Shown here: positions 1 to 5,531 of the stretch, piece by piece
How positions within the stretch are numbered: position 1 is the stretch's first letter
Layout of the letters: each line of letters opens with the position of its first letter
DNA from: Saprospiraceae bacterium
GTDB lineage: Bacteria > Bacteroidota > Bacteroidia > Chitinophagales > Saprospiraceae
NCBI GenBank assembly: GCA_020628755.1
Contig: JAHDEQ010000115.1
Location: forward strand, 8,501 to 14,043
Direction: 5' to 3'
DNA: 5,543 nucleotides
Position numbers and translations under genes: made by a program
The notes under the pieces: generated by a model
The model's database searches: none
What the model was told of the DNA's origin: nothing
What the model saw: the letters and a program-made list of their open reading frames with translations, nothing else

Positions 1-293
1 ATTATTTTCAAAGTAATATAGAAGGGGAGTTAATCAACAAAATACACGAAATTGGTTTTTCTTTTGATGGAATTGTCTTGAATGGGGGAGCTTATACCCA
101 CACATCAATTGCCATAATGGATGCTATCGCAGCCATTACCTGCCCTGTAATAGAAGTTCATATCTCCAATATATATGCACGCGAGGCATTTCGGAAACAC
201 TCTTATAGTGCCCAAAAAAGCAAAGGCGTTATCACTGGACTCGGACTACGAGGCTACACTTTTGCGATACAATTTCTGAGTGAGCTAAAATAA
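1..293 (+). CDS. aroQ: Type II 3-dehydroquinate dehydratase, 5'-truncated by window edge
   Basis: This enzyme dehydrates 3-dehydroquinate to 3-dehydroshikimate, the third step of the shikimate pathway to aromatic amino acids, in the cytoplasm. The first whole codon is at position 3. The 96 visible residues match the C-terminal two-thirds of a family usually about 140-150 aa long. Seen in order are FQSNIEGELI (fragment residues 2-11), the substrate-binding loop LNGGAYTHTS (26-35), PVIEVHISN (48-56) with the catalytic histidine at fragment residue 53, the AREAFR stretch (59-64), and KGVITGLGLRGY (74-85) with the conserved arginine at 83. The N-terminal GPNLNLLG-type motif and the mobile lid with its catalytic Arg/Tyr lie outside the window. 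The loop reads NGGA where many homologues have NPGA or NAGA. A TTG at 78 could be misread as a start, but the frame is open and homologous upstream of it. The stop TAA (291-293) runs straight into a terminator hairpin. Identification is very secure. Confidence 0.96.
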   Translation, partial: YFQSNIEGELINKIHEIGFSFDGIVLNGGAYTHTSIAIMDAIAAITCPVIEVHISNIYAREAFRKHSYSAQKSKGVITGLGLRGYTFAIQFLSELK

Positions 294-345
294 AAAAAAA
301 CAAAAAATGTTGAATTTTAAAACATTTTTTGTTATATTTGTTTTT
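294..345. terminator. Bidirectional intrinsic terminator between aroQ and the small lipoprotein gene
   Basis: A perfect 13-bp inverted repeat has arms AACAAAAAATGTT (299-311) and AACATTTTTTGTT (321-333), with a 9-nt loop. It lies in the 64 nt between two convergent stop codons. Read on the - strand, the stem is followed by an uninterrupted T run (complement of the A run from 292), a classical terminator for the lipoprotein gene. On the + strand it is followed by the less regular T-rich tail ATATTTGTTTTTG, enough to make it plausible for aroQ. The stem is AT-rich, so its stability is modest. Confidence 0.8.
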
Positions 346-357
346 GTTAAGATATAA

Positions 358-558
358 CTATCTCTTATTTTTTCTTTTTCGCATATCTTTTGGAAAAAGA
401 TTGGATTTTGATTTTTTCTTGGGCATGCCATTCCCTTTGAGCTTGACTTTGGCATTTTCGGTAGAAGGACAACCTGTTTTGCGGCTGCACGATGTAAGAG
501 CTGTAGTAGATAGCAAGAATGTAGCTGTAATAAGGATTAAACCAATTATTTTTTTCAT
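358..558 (-). CDS. Small, highly basic lipoprotein of unknown function (66 aa)
   Basis: I chose the ATG at 558-556 because it puts a lipoprotein signal peptide exactly at the N-terminus: MKK, then a hydrophobic stretch (residues 4-16), then the lipobox LTSC with the lipidated cysteine at residue 24. The frame stays open to an upstream ATG at 642, but the extra 28 residues would bury the signal. The mature part is only 43 residues and extremely basic, with 16 Lys/Arg against 2 acidic residues. It has a second cysteine six residues after the first (C30, in KTGCPSTE) and ends in an NLFPKDMRKRKNKR tail. From memory, short basic lipoproteins with a C-terminal FPK-x-MR element recur in Bacteroidota as hypothetical proteins; this is recollection, not a search result. 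It has no partner gene, and its 3' end faces aroQ. A weak promoter-like pair, TTG (642-640) and TATCTTG (622-616) on the - strand with a 17-nt gap, lies upstream. Function is unknown; the positive charge suggests contact with acidic envelope polymers or nucleic acid, which is only inference. Confidence 0.75.
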   Translation of the reverse strand: MKKIIGLILITATFLLSTTALTSCSRKTGCPSTENAKVKLKGNGMPKKKSKSNLFPKDMRKRKNKR

Positions 559-784
559 TAGAAATGCTGATTTTTTATAAAAAACGTGTGTTTTCTTATT
601 TAAACGGATAAAATACAAGATAAATTTTGGAAAAAAATACAAGGAATCAGAAAATTGTGTTAATTCGCAGCTATTTTTTAATACTATAGGAAAATTAGAC
701 CTTTAAACTGAAACGATTTTGACCCAAAATAGTATAGAAAATTGTTTTTGAAAGGGCTGTAACCCCTATAAACACTACCATATT

Positions 785-804
785 ATAGAAATTATCATTT
801 CTAT
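785..804. promoter_or_regulatory. 8-bp palindrome abutting the HU promoter (possible operator)
   Basis: ATAGAAAT (785-792) and ATTTCTAT (797-804) form a perfect 8-bp inverted repeat around a 4-nt centre. It ends one base before the TTTG -33 element of the HU promoter. The position fits a regulator-binding site or an upstream element, but in AT-rich DNA an 8-bp dyad can arise by chance. Confidence 0.35.
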
Positions 805-805
805 G

Positions 806-837
806 TTTGGTTTTTTACCGATTAGCACATACATTTG
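806..837 (+). promoter_or_regulatory. Bacteroidota-type promoter of the HU gene
   Basis: TTTG (806-809) and TACATTTG (830-837), separated by 20 nt, match the Bacteroidota housekeeping sigma-factor consensus TTTG (-33) / TAnnTTTG (-7) at every defined base. Transcription would start about 5-8 nt downstream, giving a leader of roughly 25 nt before the ATG at 870. The leader is T- then A-rich (AATAATTAAAATTACTGAC) with no Shine-Dalgarno, as is usual for highly expressed genes in this phylum. Confidence 0.8.
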
Positions 838-869
838 TGCGCTTTTTTTTAATAATTAAAATTACTGAC

Positions 870-1142
870 ATGAACAAAGGTGATTTAGTAAACAAAATTG
901 CAGAAAATGCAAACCTTTCTAAAGCGCAAGCTACTGAAGCTCTTGAAGCAACATTAGCAGCTATTTCTGAAACTTTAAAAGAAGGTGATAAAGCTTCTTT
1001 GATAGGTTTTGGTACTTTCTCTGTTACACATAGAGAAGCTAGAACAGGAAGAAACCCCCAAACTGGGAAAGCTATTAACATACCAGCTAAGAATGTTGTA
1101 AAATTCAAGCCTGGTAAAGTGTTAACTGAGGCAATGAACTAA
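870..1142 (+). CDS. hup: HU-family DNA-binding protein (90 aa)
   Basis: HU is a small, abundant dimeric nucleoid protein that bends and compacts DNA with little sequence specificity and assists replication, recombination and repair. The 90-aa length is exactly that of classical HU. The N-terminal helices (MNKGDLVNKIAENANLSKAQ onward) form the dimer core. The HU/IHF signature spans about residues 46-66 (GFGTFSVTHREARTGRNPQT), with the DNA-intercalating proline at residue 63 at the tip of the beta arm. The C-terminus (VVKFKPGKVLTEAMN) is typical. The ATG at 870 is chosen because homologues begin MNK-x-[DE]L. An in-frame TTG at 807 would add 21 residues but lies inside the promoter -33 element. 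The gene is monocistronic: a strong promoter sits upstream and a terminator downstream, with the convergent protease beyond. It could be any HU paralogue; nothing suggests IHF-type specificity or the extended Bacteroidota HU-like variants. Confidence 0.96.
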   Translation: MNKGDLVNKIAENANLSKAQATEALEATLAAISETLKEGDKASLIGFGTFSVTHREARTGRNPQTGKAINIPAKNVVKFKPGKVLTEAMN

Positions 1143-1149
1143 GAAACAT

Positions 1150-1167
1150 TATCAACTTTTGTTGATA
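1150..1167 (+). other. Small perfect hairpin between HU stop and terminator
   Basis: TATCAAC (1150-1156) and GTTGATA (1161-1167) form a 7-bp perfect stem with a TTTT loop, 7 nt after the HU stop codon and immediately upstream of the intrinsic terminator. No T-tract follows, so it is not itself a terminator. It may stabilise the 3' end of the mRNA or be incidental. Confidence 0.45.
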
Positions 1168-1168
1168 T

Positions 1169-1201
1169 AAAGGCTACTCTTTTGTAGGGTAGCCTTTTTT
1201 G
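1169..1201 (+). terminator. Rho-independent terminator of the HU gene
   Basis: AAAGGCTACTC (1169-1179) pairs with GGGTAGCCTTT (1187-1197), forming an 11-bp stem with one G-U pair and the loop TTTTGTA. It runs into a T tract (1195-1200). It lies 26 nt after the HU stop codon and has the form of a classical intrinsic terminator. Confidence 0.9.
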
Positions 1202-1222
1202 TTTGCTAGATATTGGACAAAC

Positions 1223-1263
1223 AAAAAAGGGTTTGTAGCAAAATGCCACAAACCCTTTTTTTT
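1223..1263. terminator. Bidirectional terminator at the HU / protease convergent junction
   Basis: AAAAAAGGGTTTGT (1223-1236) pairs perfectly with ACAAACCCTTTTTT (1248-1261), a 14-bp stem. Beyond one A-C mismatch, an inner GC/GC pair (1238-1239 with 1245-1246) closes an AAAAT loop. Its A-flank/T-flank layout works on both strands. On the - strand it starts about 20 nt past the protease stop codon (1283) and gives a T6 run, so it is the likely protease terminator. On the + strand it backs up the HU terminator. Confidence 0.88.
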
Positions 1264-1282
1264 GAAATAAAACTAATCTTTC

Positions 1283-3406
1283 TTACTTCATATTATTCAT
1301 ATCACCCATAATATAGAGACACTCTTGAATATAAGCATCTTCTTTGATGGATTTTATCCATTCTTTGTTGCGTTCTTGCTTGGCCTCGTCAATCTCAATA
1401 CCTTCTAAGTCTTCTTTGAGGTTATTGGCTTCTAAACCTTCGATTTCAATAAAGATTTCTTCGAACTTTTTAGAAAGCTCGTCCAATTCTTCTTCCATTG
1501 CATTGAACTCATCCATATTAAGCGAGTAAGCTGTTTTGTCTCGCTGTTCTTTTAAGCGTTTTGCATTTTTCTCTACCATTTGGAAAACTTCACTTCCTTT
1601 GACACGTGCTGCACTCTTTTCTTTGAGCGTTGGCAAATAGTGCAAAGAAGTAACGTTTTGGCTATACTCAACAGGTTTGATTTCGCTCCAAGGCATTGCA
1701 TATTCTTGGTCTTGCTCGCCTGTTTTGATATAAGAATAATTGTCAGGTAATATAATGTCAGGTGTAACTCCTTTTAATTGTGTAGAACCACCATTGACAC
1801 GATAGAATTTTTGAATAGTCATTTTGACTTGCCCCAAAGGCTTGATGTCGCTATTGCCACGCACAGCACGGTCAAGGTCAAAGAAACGTTGTACCGTTCC
1901 TTTTCCGAATGTAGAACTACTTCCCACAATCACCGCACGACCATAATCTTGCAAAGCTGCTGCGAGGATTTCCGAAGCAGAAGCACTAAATTTATTGGTC
2001 ATAATAATCAAATTGCCTTTGTACTGTACTGATGGGTCTTCGTCAGCAAGTACCTCAGGGATGCTTCCTCTAGCCTTTACCTGTACGATAGGCCCTTCTT
2101 CAATAAACAATCCAGACATTTTAACGACATCTCTTAACGAACCACCACCATTGTTACGCAAGTCAATGATGATACCATTGACATTTTGCTTCATCAATTT
2201 TTCTACTTCGGTACGTACATCTTTAAAACAGCTTCTGCCTGTTGTGCGGTTAAAATCAGCATAAAAACGTGGTAAATGTATATAACCAATATTGTCGGCT
2301 ACATCATTGTAGTCTAAAATTACAGATTTGGCGTAGCCTTCGTCCATGATAACGACATCACGTATAATAGAAATAACTTCTGTAGAACCATCTACACGAC
2401 GAACTGTCAAACGTACTTCGGTGCCTTTTTTACCACGAATCAATTTTACAACGTCATCGAGTCTCCATCCCGAAATATCAACAGGATCTTCGTCAGCTTG
2501 GGCTACTTTAACTATTTTATCTTCTTTTTCTAACTCCTTACCTTTCCAAGCAGGACCACCAGGTACAATACTAGCGATTTTAGTATAGTCGCCATCCGTT
2601 TGCAAACGAGCACCAATACCTTCTAATGTACCCGACATATTGATGTCAAAGTTTTCTTTATCTTTTGGCTCGTAATAAGAAGTATGTGGGTCGTAAATAT
2701 TGACAATCGCATTGAGGTAGTTGCTCAAACGGTCAGTACGACGGTCTTTTTCGAGGCGGTCATACCAATCATCATAGCGTTTTAGTATATCTTTACGAGC
2801 TTTTTCTTCGAGTTGCTCATACGTTTTTTCTTCAAAATCTTCTATTGTTTCACCTTTGGCAATTTTCTCCAAATCCTCTTCTTGATCTTTGAGTTTGTCC
2901 GCCAAATTGGTCATTACGTTGTACTTCATGCTTTTACGCCAGTACTCTTTTAGTTCAGCATCGCTATTAGCAAATGGTTTTTTATCGCCATCGAGTTCAA
3001 TTTCTTCTTTTTTGGTAAAATCAAAAGGCTGTGCCAAAAACTCACGGTAATAAGCCTGCGACTTTTTACGCCCCTCATCCAATAGTTGAACCGATAAGTT
3101 GAATAACTCATAAGTACCAGCATCCATCTCATCATCAATCTTTGTTTGAAAAGGTTTTAGCTTTTCGACATCACTCTTGGTCAACCAACGACGACCACCA
3201 TCAAGTCGGTCTAAATATAAATCAAAAGCTTTTTCTGAAAAATCATTGTCAATATCAACAGGCTGATAATGCAACTGACTTAATCCGCCTCGGATAGTTT
3301 GCATCAAAATTGCCTCTTTTTCTTCATTGACAAAGGGCAACCAGCTTGCTGCCACCCAAACCAAAAGTGCAACGACAGAAAAGAATAATGGGCCTCGTAA
3401 CTTCAT
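1283..3406 (-). CDS. prc: Tail-specific / C-terminal processing protease (Prc family, peptidase S41A), 707 aa
   Basis: This is a periplasmic or membrane-anchored serine protease that cuts proteins with non-polar C-termini. In Escherichia coli the family member Prc processes penicillin-binding protein 3 and degrades tagged or envelope proteins. The length is close to the 682 aa of E. coli Prc. In order: an N-terminal hydrophobic signal or anchor (residues about 6-24, no lipobox); an alpha-helical, charged N-terminal domain (about 30-245); a PDZ domain (about 253-340) with the peptide-binding loop LEGIGA; and the S41 core (about 350-550). The core contains GIIIDLRNNGGGSL (411-424) and NKFSASASEILAAALQDYGR (471-490), then TFGKGTVQ (499-506). 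By alignment from memory with E. coli, the catalytic Ser-Lys pair is S476 and K502, and D487 is the conserved aspartate; all are present. A C-terminal helical domain (about 565-700, with EYAMPWSEIKPVEY) completes the Prc architecture. The ATG at 3406 fits the signal peptide; no other start codon lies in the short open stretch upstream. Transcribed alone, divergently from the 509-aa lipoprotein gene. Physiological substrates here are unknown. Confidence 0.95.
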   Translation of the reverse strand: MKLRGPLFFSVVALLVWVAASWLPFVNEEKEAILMQTIRGGLSQLHYQPVDIDNDFSEKAFDLYLDRLDGGRRWLTKSDVEKLKPFQTKIDDEMDAGTYELFNLSVQLLDEGRKKSQAYYREFLAQPFDFTKKEEIELDGDKKPFANSDAELKEYWRKSMKYNVMTNLADKLKDQEEDLEKIAKGETIEDFEEKTYEQLEEKARKDILKRYDDWYDRLEKDRRTDRLSNYLNAIVNIYDPHTSYYEPKDKENFDINMSGTLEGIGARLQTDGDYTKIASIVPGGPAWKGKELEKEDKIVKVAQADEDPVDISGWRLDDVVKLIRGKKGTEVRLTVRRVDGSTEVISIIRDVVIMDEGYAKSVILDYNDVADNIGYIHLPRFYADFNRTTGRSCFKDVRTEVEKLMKQNVNGIIIDLRNNGGGSLRDVVKMSGLFIEEGPIVQVKARGSIPEVLADEDPSVQYKGNLIIMTNKFSASASEILAAALQDYGRAVIVGSSSTFGKGTVQRFFDLDRAVRGNSDIKPLGQVKMTIQKFYRVNGGSTQLKGVTPDIILPDNYSYIKTGEQDQEYAMPWSEIKPVEYSQNVTSLHYLPTLKEKSAARVKGSEVFQMVEKNAKRLKEQRDKTAYSLNMDEFNAMEEELDELSKKFEEIFIEIEGLEANNLKEDLEGIEIDEAKQERNKEWIKSIKEDAYIQECLYIMGDMNNMK

Positions 3407-3488
3407 AGAGCAAATATGGGTTTTTAGATTTTTTAAAATTGGGTAGAAAATATTTTTTAAAAATACTTATCTAATTTAAGTAATCACA

Positions 3489-3519
3489 CAAAAATATGAC
3501 CGAAATCAACACTATGAAA
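3489..3519 (-). promoter_or_regulatory. Candidate promoter of the protease gene
   Basis: On the - strand, TATTTTTG (3496-3489) matches the Bacteroidota -7 consensus TAnnTTTG exactly. TTTC (3519-3516), 19 nt upstream, matches three of four bases of the -33 element. Transcription would start near 3482, leaving a leader of roughly 75 nt before the ATG at 3406. A second -7-like string, CATATTTG (3418-3411), lies too close to the start codon and has no -33 partner. Confidence 0.5.
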
Positions 3520-3532
3520 AAATAGTGTTGAT
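3505..3532. repeat. Perfect 11-bp inverted repeat (possible operator or RNA hairpin)
   Basis: ATCAACACTAT (3505-3515) and ATAGTGTTGAT (3522-3532) form a perfect 11-bp stem around GAAAAA. No clean T tract follows on either strand, so it does not read as a terminator. Its loop coincides with the expected -33 position of the candidate protease promoter, which would suit a regulator-binding dyad. It could equally be the hairpin of an unannotated transcript. Confidence 0.6.
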
Positions 3533-3590
3533 GAATACTTTATTTATTTAACTTTTATAGTGATGTCAATGTTGTAGAGCTATTTAGAAA

Positions 3591-3621
3591 CTTAATATGG
3601 TTTTTCAAAAACCATATTGGG
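3591..3621. repeat. Perfect 12-bp palindrome / hairpin
   Basis: AATATGGTTTTT (3594-3605) and AAAAACCATATT (3607-3618) are perfect reverse complements around a single C. As RNA this gives at least a 10-bp stem with a TTCAA loop, extendable on the + strand by two U-G pairs and a C-G pair (3591-3593 with 3619-3621). The following sequence (GAAGAACATC) is not T-rich, so it is not a standard terminator. Function is unknown. Confidence 0.6.
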
Positions 3622-3855
3622 GAAGAACATCAATATTTTCTTGTAAAACCTTATTTTCTACAACCTTATAAATATAAGTCTTTTTAAATAAAGATGTTTT
3701 ACTAGCAAATGATTGTTAACAAGTTTTAACGAAAGTATAACAAAATTAGCTGAAAAAATTGACTATAGTTTATTTTTTGTTCTAGTTGGTACTTTTTTTA
3801 CGACTAATTTTTGACTTCCAGCTTACTATCCCGTCTAATCCTTTGTGCAATTCCG

Positions 3856-3863
3856 TATTTTTG
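3856..3863 (+). promoter_or_regulatory. Possible -7 promoter element for the 509-aa lipoprotein gene
   Basis: TATTTTTG matches TAnnTTTG exactly. However, no TTTG or TTG is found at the proper distance upstream; the nearest TTTG (3842-3845) is only 10 nt away. If used, it would leave a leader of about 130 nt before the ATG at 4002. The heptamer TTTGTGC occurs twice here (3842-3848 and 3860/61-3866/67), so the two sites look alike. Support is weak. Confidence 0.3.
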
Positions 3864-4001
3864 TGCGTTATAAAATGGGAAGTGTATATCTCAAATTGTC
3901 GCTCTTAGATGTTCTTATATTCCTTATATGGTTTAGAATTGAAAAAGAATTATTACTATTTGGGATGCACCTAATAGAAATGACTTGATAAAACTACAGC
4001 A

Positions 4002-5531
4002 ATGAATAAATCTATAACCTTTCTTTTTTTTGTAGGACTTTTGTTTTCAACTTGCTGGCTGGCCTGTAATAAGATAGATGACTTGAACCAAGCCACTATC
4101 GAACAAGCAAATGCGGAGTTTGCCATTCCTCTATTTAATTCAAGTATTTCTTTTCAAAATATTATTGACAATTTTGATGAGAATACCTTTTTAACGGTTG
4201 ACCCCGATGGTTTGATGCGCCTCAACTACAAGGGCGATGTCTTAAAAGTAGGCTCTGAAGATTTGTTTGATGCTTTGGTAACGCTTGTGCCGCCCCAGCA
4301 AATTTTGGATACCAACTTTGTTACTGAATATGATATTCCAGGAAGTATAGATATTGATTTTTTGGATTTTAAAAATGGTACAATGTACTTGGCTTTCCAA
4401 AACAATCATACACAAGCAGTTGATGTAGATGTCTATATTGACGAAGTCGAAAAAGATGGTCAGATTTTGTATCGACAACTGAGCATTGATGCTTCTGACG
4501 GCACGGAAGCTGTACAGGCTTTTGATATTATTGATTTGGAAGGTTGGCGATGGAACTCGCTCAATGACCAATTCACTGTACGTTACGAAGCCATAAAGGC
4601 AGACGGACAAAGAGATACTTTGTCAGAGGTTTATGTGACACTAGCTAATTTAGAGTATTCTTATGCCGAAGGCTATTTGGGCAACGATATCTATCCAATT
4701 GGTCGAGATACGATAGAAATTGATTTTTTTGATAATTGGACACGTGGCGATGTCTATTTTGAAGACCCCAAAATTCAATTGACGGCCTTCAATTCGTTTG
4801 GCTTTCCTTTGGACGGACAGTTTGAAGAAATCCTCATTCGTACCGTTGAAGACGAATTGATACCTCTCGAAAGCGAGTTTGTAACCAATGGTGTTTACAT
4901 TGATTATCCTCGACTAAATGAAGTAGGGGAGGTCGTAGAAACCTATTTTTCCTTTGATAAAGAAAATTCAAATATTCGTGAAGTACTAGGTGCTGGTCCA
5001 GTAGCAATTGACTACCGATTGGATGGCGAACCCAATCCCAATTTTGATGAAACCATTCGGGGTTTTATGCTCGATACTAGCGAAATAAGGGTGCAATTGG
5101 AAGTGGAACTTCCAATCTACGGTTCGGCTTCGGGCTTTGCTGTAAGAGATACTTTTGAGGTAGATTTTGGAACGTATGACCAAGTTGAACAGGCTGAGTT
5201 TAAACTCATTTCAGATAATAATATGCCGCTTTCGGTAGATGTTCAACTCTATTTTACTAATGAACAAGGACAAGTCATTGATTCCTTACTATCTACGACA
5301 GAACGTGTCGTAGATGCTGCTCCTGTTAATGAAAATGGAATGGTCACAAATGCCAATACAACTACACTTTTTATCCCAATAACTGCAGAGCGTCTCGACA
5401 AAATATTAGCTACCAAAAAGATTATACTTCAAACAGCTTTCTCCACAACCAACGATGGCAATACCTCGGTACGTGTACTCGCCGACCATGATGTAAATGT
5501 TCGTATGGGAGTAAAATTTGGCTTGGAATGA
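4002..5531 (+). CDS. Uncharacterised Bacteroidota envelope lipoprotein, 509 aa
   Basis: I do not recognise a named family. The N-terminus is a lipoprotein-like signal: MNKS, a hydrophobic stretch (residues 5-16), then TCWLAC with the likely lipidated cysteine at residue 22. The residue at -3 is Trp, which is not canonical, and C18 is a less likely alternative. The next residues, NKIDD, resemble the Lys/acidic surface-export signal described for Bacteroidota lipoproteins, so cell-surface display is possible. The mature protein is acidic and rich in alternating hydrophobic/polar stretches, suggesting mostly beta structure, with no transmembrane helix. Three segments look alike, each a strand followed by an Asn turn and a short P/T-containing loop: about 128-146 (FQNNHTQAVDVDVYI), 256-276 (PKIQLTAFNSFGFPLDG) and 399-417 (FKLISDNNMPLSVDVQLYF), which may be repeated beta-sandwich units. 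The C-terminus (VNVRMGVKFGLE) ends in a strand-like pattern. The start is chosen by the signal peptide; there is no Shine-Dalgarno (ACTACAGCA precedes the ATG). The stop TGA is 12 nt from the window edge, so any co-transcribed downstream partner is out of view. Confidence 0.85.
   Translation: MNKSITFLFFVGLLFSTCWLACNKIDDLNQATIEQANAEFAIPLFNSSISFQNIIDNFDENTFLTVDPDGLMRLNYKGDVLKVGSEDLFDALVTLVPPQQILDTNFVTEYDIPGSIDIDFLDFKNGTMYLAFQNNHTQAVDVDVYIDEVEKDGQILYRQLSIDASDGTEAVQAFDIIDLEGWRWNSLNDQFTVRYEAIKADGQRDTLSEVYVTLANLEYSYAEGYLGNDIYPIGRDTIEIDFFDNWTRGDVYFEDPKIQLTAFNSFGFPLDGQFEEILIRTVEDELIPLESEFVTNGVYIDYPRLNEVGEVVETYFSFDKENSNIREVLGAGPVAIDYRLDGEPNPNFDETIRGFMLDTSEIRVQLEVELPIYGSASGFAVRDTFEVDFGTYDQVEQAEFKLISDNNMPLSVDVQLYFTNEQGQVIDSLLSTTERVVDAAPVNENGMVTNANTTTLFIPITAERLDKILATKKIILQTAFSTTNDGNTSVRVLADHDVNVRMGVKFGLE

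Larger units (their letters stand above)
3407..4001. other. 595-bp gene-free divergent intergenic region
   Basis: No coding sequence is apparent on either strand between the protease start and the lipoprotein start. The region is very AT-rich. It holds a candidate protease promoter overlapped by a perfect 11-bp dyad (3505-3532), a second perfect 12+12 dyad (3594-3618), a small palindrome CTTATA-AA-TATAAG (3665-3678), and a TATTTTTG -7-like element (3856-3863) on the + strand. It is unusually long for a divergent promoter region with this gene density, so an unrecognised small RNA or long 5' leader is possible. No tRNA, riboswitch or known RNA structure was recognised. Confidence 0.6.

Noticed and set aside
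329..580. Open frame of 83 codons on the + strand opposite the small lipoprotein
   Set aside because: It begins inside the terminator hairpin, and its hydrophobic Phe/Leu content is the complement of the Lys-rich lipoprotein.
559..642. A 28-residue extension of the small lipoprotein from an ATG at 642
   Set aside because: It would place the signal peptide internally; the ATG at 558 gives a standard lipoprotein start.
681..735. ATACTAT ... ATAGTAT pair and repeated TATAG-AAAATT-like words upstream of the HU promoter
   Set aside because: Only 7 bp and more than 40 nt apart in very AT-rich DNA; chance is sufficient.
807..869. A 21-residue N-terminal extension of HU from an in-frame TTG at 807
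   Set aside because: It overlaps the promoter -33 element, and known HU proteins begin at the MNK found at 870.
815..1108. Open frame of 97 codons on the - strand across the HU gene
   Set aside because: It is antisense to a certain HU gene and its translation resembles no plausible protein; a frame shadow.
1344..3138. Several short frames (60-90 codons) overlapping the protease gene
   Set aside because: All are shadows of the protease coding sequence; the protease is supported by domain order and catalytic motifs.
4242..4610. Open frame of 122 codons on the - strand within the 509-aa lipoprotein gene
   Set aside because: It is antisense to a long frame with a proper signal peptide, and has no promoter or recognisable protein features.
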